64,000 nucleotides of DNA from Sphingomonadaceae bacterium OTU29LAMAA1 (GTDB lineage: Bacteria > Pseudomonadota > Alphaproteobacteria > Sphingomonadales > Sphingomonadaceae). Below are positions 16,706-25,149 of the stretch, in pieces. Every line of letters starts with the position of its first letter. Position 1 is the stretch's first letter. Under the pieces are notes generated by a model, which saw only the letters and a list, made by a program, of their open reading frames with translations, was not told the DNA's origin and did no database searches. The stretch is taken from NCBI GenBank assembly GCA_024072375.1, contig CP099617.1, forward strand, positions 167,001 through 231,000. Reading direction: 5' to 3'. Made by a program: the position numbers and the translations under genes.

Positions 16706-17668
16706 ATGCGTTCGATGTTCTGCCGCTCCCGCGTTCCAATGTTGCTTATCGGTGCGGGCCTTCTGTCCGGCACCGCGCAGGCACAGCGGGCCGGCGTGTG
16801 GGCGAGTCGCGTGGAGGTGGCCGGACAGGCTCCGGTGGCGGGCGGCGAGGAATGTATGGCCGCCGATCTGCCGCATGGCGTCATGTCTCGATGGCCTGCC
16901 GATTGCCGGGTCGCCGACAGGGCCAGGACGGCGTCGGGGGCGTTCGTTGAAGCTGCGTGTCGCCGCGGGGGCGGCATGACGCTGACGATCCGGCGCGAAC
17001 TGATCGAGAGAGGCGATCGCGATTATACCATCGTCACGACCAGCCGGATCGATGGCGCCGGGGTCGCCCCGCACATCCTGCCCGCGACGTCGCTCCACGC
17101 GCATTATGTCGGCCCCTGTTCCGATCCCGCGGGTCGTGCGGGCGTGGGCGAGGTCGGGAGGACTGCCGGTGCTCCGACGCGGCGCGCTACGATATCGTGG
17201 ATCGTTCAGATGCTGGCGTTCGTCGGCTTCGTCTATGCGTCGATCAGGGGATGGCGCTGGCTGATCCATCGTCCGGCACGCAGCCGTTACGAGCGCGCCG
17301 CCGTCGCGAACATCACGATAGACCAGACGGGTGCGGCCGACGTTCCGGTCCTCGCGACCTTCTCGGGCGTGCGTGGACTGCCCTGGTGGTATGCGGTGGC
17401 GACGAACAATGCCAGGCCGTCGCTGGTCGTCACGCCGGGCGGTCTCGACTTTCGGGTGGTTCGCCGTCACCGGCGGTCGTGGGGCGAGATCGAGTGCATC
17501 GACGTCCGACAGGCCCCGGGTACGGTAAATCTCGACGTGACCTTTCGCGGGGCGTTGCTGACGTTCAGCGCCAATCTGGGGTCGGTGCCGCTCGCCGGTC
17601 ATGTCCTGTCGCTGATCCCGGCTTCCGTGCCGCTGTCGGATCGGGCGGTGGCGGTGAGGGCGGGATGA
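16706..17668 (+). CDS. Periplasmic DUF3617-like domain plus membrane helix and PH-like domain
   Basis: 320 residues. A signal peptide (RVPMLLIGAGLLSGTAQA, cleaved near residue 26) precedes a Cys-containing domain that resembles DUF3617 (GVWASRVEVAG, paired Cys, GDRDYTIVTTSRIDG, to about residue 140). A membrane helix follows (ISWIVQMLAFVGFVYASI, about 163-180). The C-terminal part (about 200-310) looks like a bacterial PH-like domain: SLVVTPGGLDFRVVRRHRRS, then alternating strands. ATG 16706 is chosen because it starts the signal peptide, although an upstream frame is open. Both domain assignments are by pattern only. The role is unknown. Confidence 0.55.
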   Translation: MRSMFCRSRVPMLLIGAGLLSGTAQAQRAGVWASRVEVAGQAPVAGGEECMAADLPHGVMSRWPADCRVADRARTASGAFVEAACRRGGGMTLTIRRELIERGDRDYTIVTTSRIDGAGVAPHILPATSLHAHYVGPCSDPAGRAGVGEVGRTAGAPTRRATISWIVQMLAFVGFVYASIRGWRWLIHRPARSRYERAAVANITIDQTGAADVPVLATFSGVRGLPWWYAVATNNARPSLVVTPGGLDFRVVRRHRRSWGEIECIDVRQAPGTVNLDVTFRGALLTFSANLGSVPLAGHVLSLIPASVPLSDRAVAVRAG

Positions 17669-17803
17669 CCGTGCTCGTTCTGACCGGCGGGTTTCCCATC
17701 GCGCGGTAGCGGTATGGGCGACCGGAACAGTGCCTGCCGGGACGAACACCTTACGGGCTTCGATCCTGTGCTTCGGCCGGCGCGGCATGCTAGGACCGCC
17801 GGT

Positions 17804-18124
17804 ATGTCAAAGACCCAAAGCAACGGCGGCACCGTCACTGTCGATGGCGCCATATACGATTGGCACCTCCAGCATGAACCGCGTCAGTCGGATGACGATG
17901 GCTGGAAGGGGATGACGATCGCCCTTTTCCAGCGCGATGCGAAACGGCAGGCGTGGGTGGAATTCCCGCCGCCCAAGCGGCTATTGAAGGGCCTGCCGCG
18001 CGGTCGTCTTCAACTCGACGACGCCACGATTTCGCGGTGCGTGCGCGCTGCTATGGCGGCGGGCTGGGAGCCGATGCAGCGGGGCAAGCCGGTGGTGTTC
18101 ACGGTCGATGCCGAAGGCAATTGA
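17804..18124 (+). CDS. Conserved small protein of unknown function
   Basis: 106 residues from ATG 17804. It is hydrophilic with a GTVTVDGAIYDWHLQHEP strand-rich start, a DGWKGMTIALF block, and a C-terminal helix (ISRCVRAAMAAGWEPMQRGK). It has no signal, membrane segment or known catalytic motif. It resembles small conserved hypothetical proteins of sphingomonads, but I cannot name a family. It stands alone between the DUF3617-like gene and the convergent potassium channel gene. Confidence 0.6.
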   Translation: MSKTQSNGGTVTVDGAIYDWHLQHEPRQSDDDGWKGMTIALFQRDAKRQAWVEFPPPKRLLKGLPRGRLQLDDATISRCVRAAMAAGWEPMQRGKPVVFTVDAEGN

Positions 18125-18184
18125 CGTGGGCGATGCGGACAACAGCCGCCCCGGGGGCGGGCACGCGGCAATCGTGAGCTGAAC

Positions 18185-19213
18185 CTATGGCCGCTTTTCG
18201 ATCAACTCGATAACCCAGTCACCTGCAAGCATGCGCTGGTCACCGGTCCGGGCCACCTCGATCGCCTGGTCGCCGCGGTATATCCGCACGATCTGGCTGC
18301 CTGTGACATCCCGCGGCGATCGACCTTCCTCTTCTGCGCGTACGGCACGTTCCCGCAGTTCGATCCGACCGGCCCGCGTGACGAGGTCGGTGACGTAGTC
18401 AGCCACATGCGGACCTGTGGTGCACTGGGCCAGCAACTGCCCGCCGAAGCTGACCGGATTGACGATGATGCTGGCGCCCGCATCGCGGGCAAGCAGTTCG
18501 TTCTCGATCGCGGCGATCGACACCGCGATGCCGGCATCGGGTGCGAGCCTGCGACAGGTGAGGATGATCAGGACCGCGGTATCGTCGCGACCGGGACAGA
18601 CGATGACGTTGCTGGCTGCATCGACCTTGGCAATTTCGAGTACCTTGTTGTGGGTCGCATCGCCTTCGACCGTCGCGACCCCCAATTCTTCCGCCAGGCG
18701 TAGCCGGCCGGCGTCCTCGTCCACCACGACGATCCGGTCGCACGCATGGCCACGCTCCAGCAGTTCTCCGACCGCGGCCGAGCCCGATCGGCCGTACCCG
18801 CAGACGATGACATGATCCTTCAACCCATGCCTGACGAGGCCCATGCGCCACCGCTCCCATCCTTGCCTCAGCATGAAACTGTAGGCGCTACCCAAAAAGA
18901 TCAGGAACACAAATATCCGGATCGGCGTGACGACGAAGGTGTCGAACATGCGCGCCGAATCACTCACCGGCACGATGTCGCCATACCCTACCGTCGTCAC
19001 GGTGATCACGGTAAAATAGACGATGTCGAGGAAGCTTACCGCGCCATCGGTGTTGTCCCGGAGCCCGGCACGATCGATCCAGTGTCCGCCCAGCGCGATA
19101 CCGACCAGCACCAGCACGGCGACACCGCGGATCGCGAGCGTCGTCAGGGGGCTGAGCCGCCCCGGACGATAGAAGCGCGGGCGTATGGTGAGGACGGTGG
19201 ATCGCGCCGCCAT
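18185..19213 (-). CDS. Ion channel with TrkA-N (RCK) domain, putative K+ channel
   Basis: 342 residues. There are two membrane segments (about 25-45 and 90-115) around a pore loop with the K+ selectivity filter TVTTVGYGDIVPVS. A cytoplasmic RCK/TrkA-N domain then starts HVIVCGYGRSGSAAVGELLE, with the Gly-rich nucleotide motif followed by VVVDED. A TrkA-C-like tail (about 265-340, IVRIYRGD, GDWVIELIE) completes the usual 2TM-RCK layout. It would be a ligand-gated potassium channel in the inner membrane. ATG 19213 was chosen as the first start before the basic leader. Confidence 0.88.
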   Translation of the reverse strand: MAARSTVLTIRPRFYRPGRLSPLTTLAIRGVAVLVLVGIALGGHWIDRAGLRDNTDGAVSFLDIVYFTVITVTTVGYGDIVPVSDSARMFDTFVVTPIRIFVFLIFLGSAYSFMLRQGWERWRMGLVRHGLKDHVIVCGYGRSGSAAVGELLERGHACDRIVVVDEDAGRLRLAEELGVATVEGDATHNKVLEIAKVDAASNVIVCPGRDDTAVLIILTCRRLAPDAGIAVSIAAIENELLARDAGASIIVNPVSFGGQLLAQCTTGPHVADYVTDLVTRAGRIELRERAVRAEEEGRSPRDVTGSQIVRIYRGDQAIEVARTGDQRMLAGDWVIELIEKRP

Positions 19214-19387
19214 GCGACCGGGCGTCAATGCGGGCTGTCCCGACCGGCGATGTCTCACGGACGAATGACAGGGGCGACAGGGTTCATTGCTGCATCCTCC
19301 GCGACGGGCTCGCCGCGGGCAAGGCTTTCCTCGTCGCGTGCAAGGCCTGTACGATCCGGACGCACGGTTCCCGTTCTTCATCCGGCG

Positions 19388-20284
19388 CTATAGCGCCATG
19401 CCTGCGGCCGGGACGGTGTGCAGCCGTGCGATATCCTGTCGCGGCGGAGCACCGAACAGCCGGCGATATTCGCGGCTGAACTGGGACGGGCTTTCGTAGC
19501 CGACCGCGAAGCCCGCAGTTCCGGCGCTCGCCCCGCCGACCAGCATCAGTCGGCGCGCCTCCTGCAACCGCAACTGCTTTTGATATTCGAGCGGCGTCAT
19601 ATGGGTGATCGCCTTGAAATGCGCGTGCAGCGAGGACGGGCTCATGCCGGCTTCGGCCGCGACCTCCTCGATCCGGATCTGTCCATCGAAGCGCCGGCGG
19701 ATCGCCGCGATGGCGCGGCTCACCTGATTCAGATGGCTGCCGGCGGTCGCGACGTGGCGCAGCATCGGTCCGTGTGGCCCGGTGAGCAGCCGGTAGAGGA
19801 TCTCGCGCTCGATCAGCGGCGCGAGTGCGTCGATCGTTTCGGGACGATCCAGCAGCCGGACGAGGCGGCAGGCGGCGTCGATCAGGTCGGGGTCGCCGGG
19901 ATAGACGGCCAGTACCGGCAGATCGGTGCTGGACACGTCGCCGCCCTCGCTGACCATCAGATCGGCGAGCATCGCGGGATCGAGGTCGATCTTGCAGCAG
20001 AGATACGGCCTGTCGGGACTCGCATCGAGGACGTGGCCGACCAGCGGCAGATCGACCGAGACGAGCAGGTAATGCGCGGCGTCGTAGACCACGCTGCGAT
20101 CGCCGATCGAGACCCGCTTGGACCCTTGCGCGATCAGGCAAAGCGACGCCTCGTACACAGCGGGGGTCGGCGTGCTCGGCTGATCGGCGCGGATCAGCGA
20201 CAGGCGCGGCATGACGGTGGTGCAGATGCCCGTTCCATTGACGTGACGGTCGATCACGTCGGCGAGCTGGATGATCCTCTCCAT
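19388..20284 (-). CDS. AraC-family transcriptional regulator
   Basis: 298 residues. An N-terminal AraC_N-type effector domain (about 20-160: PTPAVYEASLCLIAQGSKRV) is followed by a double helix-turn-helix. The two helices are RIEEVAAEAGMSPSSLHAHF, and AVGYESPSQFSREYRRLFG near the end. This N-terminal type often sits next to oxidoreductase genes. It is divergent from the SDR gene at 20435, about 150 bases apart, and so is the obvious candidate regulator of the SDR/monooxygenase-TspO/DCC/DUF427 operon. The inducer is unknown. Confidence 0.9.
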   Translation of the reverse strand: MERIIQLADVIDRHVNGTGICTTVMPRLSLIRADQPSTPTPAVYEASLCLIAQGSKRVSIGDRSVVYDAAHYLLVSVDLPLVGHVLDASPDRPYLCCKIDLDPAMLADLMVSEGGDVSSTDLPVLAVYPGDPDLIDAACRLVRLLDRPETIDALAPLIEREILYRLLTGPHGPMLRHVATAGSHLNQVSRAIAAIRRRFDGQIRIEEVAAEAGMSPSSLHAHFKAITHMTPLEYQKQLRLQEARRLMLVGGASAGTAGFAVGYESPSQFSREYRRLFGAPPRQDIARLHTVPAAGMAL

Positions 20285-20434
20285 GCCCGCCCTGATCGGA
20301 CAGGCCGGCCCTTCCCGCAAGCGTCCGCCTCTCGTTCTGGAGGATCGGGCAAGGAGTGCGGACGATCGCTCTACCGCTCCCGCCCGTGCCGGCGCCATCT
20401 GGATGGCACCACATTTCAACGGAAAGGAAGCATC

Positions 20435-21160
20435 ATGACGCAGAACATCGACAAGGTCGTGCTGGTCACCGGCGCATCGAGCGGCATCGGCGAGGCGACG
20501 GTACGCGAACTGGCGGCGGCGGGCGCCCGGGTGTTCATCGGTGCGCGTCGCGGCGACCGGCTCCAGGCGCTGGCTGAGGAACTGGGCGACATGGTCGCGT
20601 GGCGCGAGCTGGACGTTACCGACGGCAGCGACTTCGATGCCTTTGCCGCGGCGGCGGTGGAACGGTTCGGGCGCGTCGACGTGCTGGTCAACAATGCCGG
20701 CGTGATGCCGCTGTCTCCGCTCGCCGCGCTGAAGCGGGACGAATGGAAGCGGATGATCGACGTCAACGTGCACGGCGTGCTCAACGGCATCGCCGCGGTG
20801 CTGCCGCGCTTCATCGCACAGGGCAGCGGCCATGTCGTCAACGTCGCCTCGGTCGCCGCGTACATGGTGATGCCGACTGCGGCGGTCTATTGCGCGACCA
20901 AACATGCGGTGCGGGCGATCACCGAAGGGCTGCGGCAGGAGCATGACGAAATCCGTTCCACGCTCGTCTCGCCCGGCGTGGTCGCGACCGAACTCGGCCA
21001 CGACATCACCGATCCTGCGGTCGCTGCGGCATTGAAGGGGTGGCGGCAGAAGTCGTTGACGCCGGATGCGATCGCGCGGGCGATCCGTTACGCGCTCGAA
21101 CAGCCGGAGGGCGTCGACATCAACGAGGTGATCGTGCGCCCGACTGCCGCCGACATGTAG
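20435..21160 (+). CDS. Short-chain dehydrogenase/reductase
   Basis: 241 residues, a classical SDR. The cofactor motif is VLVTGASSGIGEATVRELAA (about 9-28), NNAG follows, and the catalytic Ser and YxxxK are in VVNVASVAAYMVMPTAAVYCATKHA. GARRGDRLQ after the second strand suggests NADP preference. A GGAAAGGA ribosome site precedes ATG 20435. It is the first gene of a co-directional group with the flavin monooxygenase-TspO fusion 63 bases downstream, and is divergent from the AraC regulator. Substrate unknown. Confidence 0.9.
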   Translation: MTQNIDKVVLVTGASSGIGEATVRELAAAGARVFIGARRGDRLQALAEELGDMVAWRELDVTDGSDFDAFAAAAVERFGRVDVLVNNAGVMPLSPLAALKRDEWKRMIDVNVHGVLNGIAAVLPRFIAQGSGHVVNVASVAAYMVMPTAAVYCATKHAVRAITEGLRQEHDEIRSTLVSPGVVATELGHDITDPAVAAALKGWRQKSLTPDAIARAIRYALEQPEGVDINEVIVRPTAADM

Positions 21161-21223
21161 GCCTGAAGGCAGGCGACCTTCCGCCGCGTCGATCGTTGGG
21201 CGGGGCAGAGGAGAGCGTTTTCC

Positions 21224-22966
21224 ATGTCCCGCCGTATTCTGATCACCGGCGCCAGCGTCGCCGGCAACACCGCGGCATGGTGGCTGGGCCGCGCCGGGTT
21301 CGACGTAACGGTCGTGGAACGTACACCCGCCTTTCGCGACGGTGGTCAGAACGTCGACGTGCGCGGTGTCGGCCGCGATGTCATGCGGCGCATGGGGCTG
21401 GAGCAGGCGGCGCTGGATCGGGGAACCGGCGAGGAGGGGACGGCATGGGTCGAGGATGACGGCAGCGTGGCCGCACGGTTCCTGACGGCGGATCAGAAGA
21501 CGGACGGACCGACCGCAGAGATGGAGATCCTGCGCGGCGATCTCGCCCGTCTGCTCTACGAACCTGCTGCCGACCAGGCGACCTATCGTTTCGGCGACAG
21601 CATCGCGGCGATCACTGAGGATGGCGAGGCGGCGCGTGTGACGTTCGCCAGTGGCAGGACCGACCGTTATGATGCGGTGATCATCGCCGAAGGGGTCGGT
21701 TCTGCGACACGCGATCTGATCTTTCCGGGCGAGAATGCGCCGCGCTGGATGGATTTGACGATCGCCTATTTCACGATCCCGCATGCGGCGACCGATGATC
21801 GGCTGTGGCGATGGTACAATGCACCAGGCGGGCGCAGCGTCTCGCTTCGCCCCGATCGTCATGGCACGACGCGGGCGATGCTGTCCGTGCAGCACCCCGC
21901 CGGCGGCGAACAGGATTGGGATGTCGACCGCCAGAAGGCGTGGCTGCGCGAACGGTTCGCCGATGCCGGCTGGCAGTCCGCGCGCGTGCTGGATGGCATG
22001 GATGCGACCGACGATTTCTATTTCGACGTGCTGCGGCAGGTGCGGATGCCGCACTGGTCGAAGGGCAGGGTGGTGCTGACCGGCGACGCGGCATGGTGCG
22101 CGACGCCGATCGCGGGCATCGGCACGACGCTGGCGATCACCGGCGCCTATGTGTTGGCGGCCGAACTGGCGCGGTGCGACGCTATCGCTGACGGGGTTGC
22201 TGCATACGAACGCGCGATGCGGCCGATGGTCGAGGAGGCGCAGGGTGTGCCGAAGATCGCGCCGCGGTTGATGAACCCGCAGAGCCGGACGGGCATTCGC
22301 CTGCTGCACACGGCGCTCGCGGTGTCCAGCCGGCCGGCGTTCCGGAGTGTCGCGGGCAAGGTGTTCGGCGGCAACTCAGCGGAGCCCGACCTGTCCCGTT
22401 ATGACGGGGCAGGCGGCCCGGATCGCGCGCTCGTCGCGACGAGACAGGGCGCGCCGTCCTTGCCGGGCGGGCTGTCCCCGTTGCTGGCGGCGGGCGCGGT
22501 CGGCCTCGTGCTGGGTGCGAGCGCCATCGTCGGACGACGCAATGCGCCGGATCCGTCGCATCCTGATATCCGACGCTGGTATCGCCGCCTCGACAAGCCC
22601 GGGTTTACCCCACCCGATGCGGTGTTCGGGGCCGTGTGGCCGGTGTTGGAGGCCGGTCTGGCGGCCGGCGGTTATCGCCTGTTGCGACGGCCCTCCGGTA
22701 CGGCGCGCAATGCCGCGGTAGGGCTATGGTTGCTGAACACCGCGATGGTGGGCGGCTGGACGCAATTGTTCTTCCGCGAGCAGCGACTGGGATCGAGTGC
22801 CGCGGCGTCGGGCGCGATGGTCGCGTCCAGTGCCGCCTATGTCGCGACCGCCGCGTGGGTGGATCGACCGGCGGCGGCGGCAGGGGTGCCGTTCTTCGCC
22901 TGGCTCGGCTTCGCGACACTGCTTGCGACCAAGATCTGGCACGACAATCCGGCGAAGCGGCGATGA
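21224..22966 (+). CDS. FAD-dependent monooxygenase fused to a TspO domain
   Basis: 580 residues in two parts. Residues 1-385 are a PHBH-type flavoprotein: FAD motif ITGASVAGNTAAWWLGRAG, acidic VVER at the strand end, and the second FAD motif VVLTGDAAWCATPIAGIGT. Residues about 420-580 are a full TspO domain. One helix (LLAAGAVGLVLGASAIVG) leads into WYRRLDKPGFTPPDAVFGAV and then four more hydrophobic segments, ending KIWHDNPAKRR. The frame is continuous with no stop or shift at the join. TspO binds tetrapyrroles, so a membrane-anchored oxygenase acting on a porphyrin-like or isoprenoid ligand is a reasonable guess. It overlaps the DCC gene (ATGA). Confidence 0.88.
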   Translation: MSRRILITGASVAGNTAAWWLGRAGFDVTVVERTPAFRDGGQNVDVRGVGRDVMRRMGLEQAALDRGTGEEGTAWVEDDGSVAARFLTADQKTDGPTAEMEILRGDLARLLYEPAADQATYRFGDSIAAITEDGEAARVTFASGRTDRYDAVIIAEGVGSATRDLIFPGENAPRWMDLTIAYFTIPHAATDDRLWRWYNAPGGRSVSLRPDRHGTTRAMLSVQHPAGGEQDWDVDRQKAWLRERFADAGWQSARVLDGMDATDDFYFDVLRQVRMPHWSKGRVVLTGDAAWCATPIAGIGTTLAITGAYVLAAELARCDAIADGVAAYERAMRPMVEEAQGVPKIAPRLMNPQSRTGIRLLHTALAVSSRPAFRSVAGKVFGGNSAEPDLSRYDGAGGPDRALVATRQGAPSLPGGLSPLLAAGAVGLVLGASAIVGRRNAPDPSHPDIRRWYRRLDKPGFTPPDAVFGAVWPVLEAGLAAGGYRLLRRPSGTARNAAVGLWLLNTAMVGGWTQLFFREQRLGSSAAASGAMVASSAAYVATAAWVDRPAAAAGVPFFAWLGFATLLATKIWHDNPAKRR

Positions 22967-23322
22967 GCGGCGTGACCGTCTGGCACGACGGAAATTGTCC
23001 GCTTTGCCGGCGCGAGATCGCGCTGATGCGGCGGCTCGACCGGGGCGGCAGGATCACGTTCGTCGATGCGACCGGGCCGGAGGTCTGCCCATCCGATCGC
23101 GCCGCATTGCTCGCACGGTTCCACGCGATGGAGGACGGCAGAATGCTGTCCGGCGCCGCAGCATTCGCGGCGATGTGGCGCGCCATTCCGTTGCTACGGC
23201 CGATCGGTCTGCTCGCGCGGTACAGGCCGGTGCTTCGTCTGCTGGAGCGCGCCTATTCCCGGTTTCTGATCGTCCGCCCGCGTCTGCAACGCTGGCTGCT
23301 CCGGCGCGAGGCACGCGCGTGA
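22963..23322 (+). CDS. DCC-family (DUF393) thiol-disulfide oxidoreductase-like protein
   Basis: 119 residues. The DUF393 signature DGNCPLCRREI starts near residue 8, giving a thioredoxin-like Cys pair. It is followed by RITFVDATGPE and SGAAAFAAMWRAIPLLRPIG, both usual for the family. The C-terminus is hydrophobic and basic (LLARYRPVLRLLERAYSRFL), which suggests membrane association. Its ATG overlaps the stop of the monooxygenase-TspO gene and its stop overlaps the GTG of the DUF427 gene. This tight coupling implies that the three proteins act together. The function of DUF393 proteins is poorly known. Confidence 0.88.
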   Translation: MSGVTVWHDGNCPLCRREIALMRRLDRGGRITFVDATGPEVCPSDRAALLARFHAMEDGRMLSGAAAFAAMWRAIPLLRPIGLLARYRPVLRLLERAYSRFLIVRPRLQRWLLRREARA

Positions 23323-23813
23323 GGCCAAGACCCGATCCCGTCGCCCCCGGACAGGAGAGCGTCTGGCGTTATCCGCGTCCCGCTATCGCCCAGCCGGGTG
23401 GCCGGCATATCCGTATCGAGCATGGCGGGATCGTCGTGGCCGATACCAACGCCGCCGTGCGTACCATCGAGACGAGCCATCCGCCAAGCTGGTACATCCC
23501 GCCGGATGCGATCACGGCGGGCCTGCTCCGCGCGTCCTCGCGGCGATCGTTCTGCGAATGGAAAGGCGAGGCGCGCTACTGGCATCTGGATATCGACGGG
23601 CAGACGCTCCGCGATGTCGGGTGGAGCTATGCCGACCCGACGCCTCCCTTCGCCATCCTGCGCGATCACGTGGCATTCTATGCGGGTCCGTTCGACAGCT
23701 GCACCGTGGACGGCGAACGGGTTCGGCCGCAGCCCGGCGGCTTTTATGGCGGATGGATCACGTCCGATCTCGCCGGTCCGTTCAAGGGGGTAACCGGCAG
23801 CATGGGCTGGTGA
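23319..23813 (+). CDS. DUF427-family protein
   Basis: 164 residues from a GTG that overlaps the DCC stop (GTGA). The DUF427 core runs from HIRIEHGGIVVADTNAAVRT through PPSWYIPPDAI, FCEWKGEARYWHL and GWSYADPTPPF to DHVAFYAGPFD. A C-terminal extension carries GGFYGGWITSDLAGPFKG. The family is beta-rich and cytoplasmic, with no known reaction. The FCEWKGEA block matches the conserved CPWKG segment in which a Cys is usual. Its place as last gene of the SDR/monooxygenase-TspO/DCC operon is the best clue to its role. Confidence 0.9.
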   Translation: MRPRPDPVAPGQESVWRYPRPAIAQPGGRHIRIEHGGIVVADTNAAVRTIETSHPPSWYIPPDAITAGLLRASSRRSFCEWKGEARYWHLDIDGQTLRDVGWSYADPTPPFAILRDHVAFYAGPFDSCTVDGERVRPQPGGFYGGWITSDLAGPFKGVTGSMGW

Positions 23814-23828
23814 TCGCCCCGAACAGCC

Positions 23829-25016
23829 TTACTCCGTCGTATCGAATGGACGATCGATCGTTCGCTGTGGCTCGGTGAACCAGGCAGCGCCGGTTTCCGT
23901 GACGTGGAAATGGTCTTCGAGGCGAACGCCGTAGCGATCGGGAACGACGATCATCGGTTCGTTCGAGAAGCACATGCCGGGGCGCAGGACGGTTTTGTCG
24001 CCGCGCACCAGATAGGCGGGCTCGTGGATGGCCAGCCCGATACCATGGCCGGTGCGATGCGGCAGGCCGGGAAGCCGGTATCCCGGCCCCAGCCCCGCCC
24101 TTTCGAGCACCTGTCGGGCCGCGGCATCGATCCGTTCGCAGGTTTCGCCCGGGCGGACCGCCGCGAATGCTGCGGCCTGCGCCTCGTGCTCGAGGTTCCA
24201 GGTGGCGCGGATGGAGTCGTCGACCCGCCCGAAGGCGTAGGTGCGGGTAATATCGGAATGATAGCCGTCGACGAGGCAGCCCGTGTCGACCAGAACGAGC
24301 TGATCCTCCTCGAGCGACTGATCGCCGGGCAGCCCATGGGGGAAGGCGGTCGCGCGACCGAACTGCACCGCGCAGAACGTCGATCCGGCGGCGCCGAGCG
24401 CGCGGTGGGCATCGTCGATGAAACGCCGGACGGTACTGGCGCGGATGCCGGGCGTCAGGATGCGCGCGGCGCGGCGCTGCACCTCGATCGTCATCGCCTT
24501 GGCTTGCTGCATCAGCGCCAGTTCGGCGGGCGATTTGATCATGCGCAGTCCGTCGATCACCGGACCCCCATCGACGACGTTGCGGTTCATGCGCAGTCGC
24601 TCGGCCATCGCGAACGGCAGCAGCGGATCGAGGGCCAGTGTCGCACCGGGCGCCGTGGCATCGCGCACCAATGCGGCGGGATCGTCATCCTCCTGCCACA
24701 AGCGGATGTCGGCTGCGATGACCAGTTCGGCCTCCAGCGAGCCGATCTCGAACGCGGGGCAGATCATGATCGGTTCGCCGGACACGGGCAGCAGCAGGGC
24801 GACCAGCCGTTCGGTCGGCGACCATGTGATGCCGGTGAAATAGCGCAGGCTGGGACCCGCGCTCACCAGCAGCGCGTCGATGCCGATCGCCGCCATCGCC
24901 TGGCGCGCCGATGCCAGCCGGGCCTGCCGTTCGGCGGCACCGACAGGCTGCGCGCGATGCGGCCAGTGCGCGAGCGAGGCGAGTTCACGTTCGATGGTCG
25001 ATCCGCCGACGGTCAT
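23829..25016 (-). CDS. M24 metallopeptidase, Xaa-Pro dipeptidase/aminopeptidase type
   Basis: 395 residues. A creatinase-like N-terminal domain (to about 155) is followed by a pita-bread M24 domain. The dinuclear metal ligands are visible: LVDTGCLVDGYHSDITRTY (two Asp), RTGHGIG (His), SNEPMIV (Glu) and RLEDHFHVTE (Glu). Such enzymes cleave X-Pro bonds. It has an AAGGAG site before ATG 25016. It is divergent from the hydroxyproline genes across a 130-base region that holds a perfect palindrome, so it may release Pro/Hyp from peptides for that pathway. A different imidodipeptide substrate is possible. Confidence 0.88.
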   Translation of the reverse strand: MTVGGSTIERELASLAHWPHRAQPVGAAERQARLASARQAMAAIGIDALLVSAGPSLRYFTGITWSPTERLVALLLPVSGEPIMICPAFEIGSLEAELVIAADIRLWQEDDDPAALVRDATAPGATLALDPLLPFAMAERLRMNRNVVDGGPVIDGLRMIKSPAELALMQQAKAMTIEVQRRAARILTPGIRASTVRRFIDDAHRALGAAGSTFCAVQFGRATAFPHGLPGDQSLEEDQLVLVDTGCLVDGYHSDITRTYAFGRVDDSIRATWNLEHEAQAAAFAAVRPGETCERIDAAARQVLERAGLGPGYRLPGLPHRTGHGIGLAIHEPAYLVRGDKTVLRPGMCFSNEPMIVVPDRYGVRLEDHFHVTETGAAWFTEPQRTIDRPFDTTE

Positions 25017-25088
25017 GACATTGCTCCTTTGCGTGTCGATCGTTCAGGCACGAGTATTTGCGCGATCCATACGTCGTCCTCCCGATCC

Positions 25089-25122
25089 TTGTATGACGAG
25101 GTACAATATCGTATACGATATT
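25089..25122 (+). promoter_or_regulatory. Promoter with perfect palindromic operator before the hydroxyproline genes
   Basis: TTGTAT (25089-25094), a 17-base spacer and TATACG (25112-25117) fit a sigma-70-type promoter. The perfect 18-bp palindrome AATATCGTATACGATATT (25105-25122) covers the -10 element. GTATAC-centred palindromes are typical of GntR/FCD-family operators, and a gene of that family lies at 27134. Binding here would block the deaminase-epimerase-regulator operon and perhaps the divergent peptidase. Confidence 0.55.
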
Positions 25123-25149
25123 ACAGCGGCAATGACAGGATATGACGAT

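Noticed and set aside
16502..17788. A 428-codon minus-strand frame antisense to the DUF3617-like gene
   Set aside because: The plus-strand frame has a signal peptide and membrane helix, while the antisense frame is Arg/Pro-rich with no motif.
19418..21160. A 580-codon plus-strand frame running from the AraC gene region into the SDR
   Set aside because: The first part is antisense to the AraC gene and has no family. The real SDR begins at ATG 20435 with a ribosome site.
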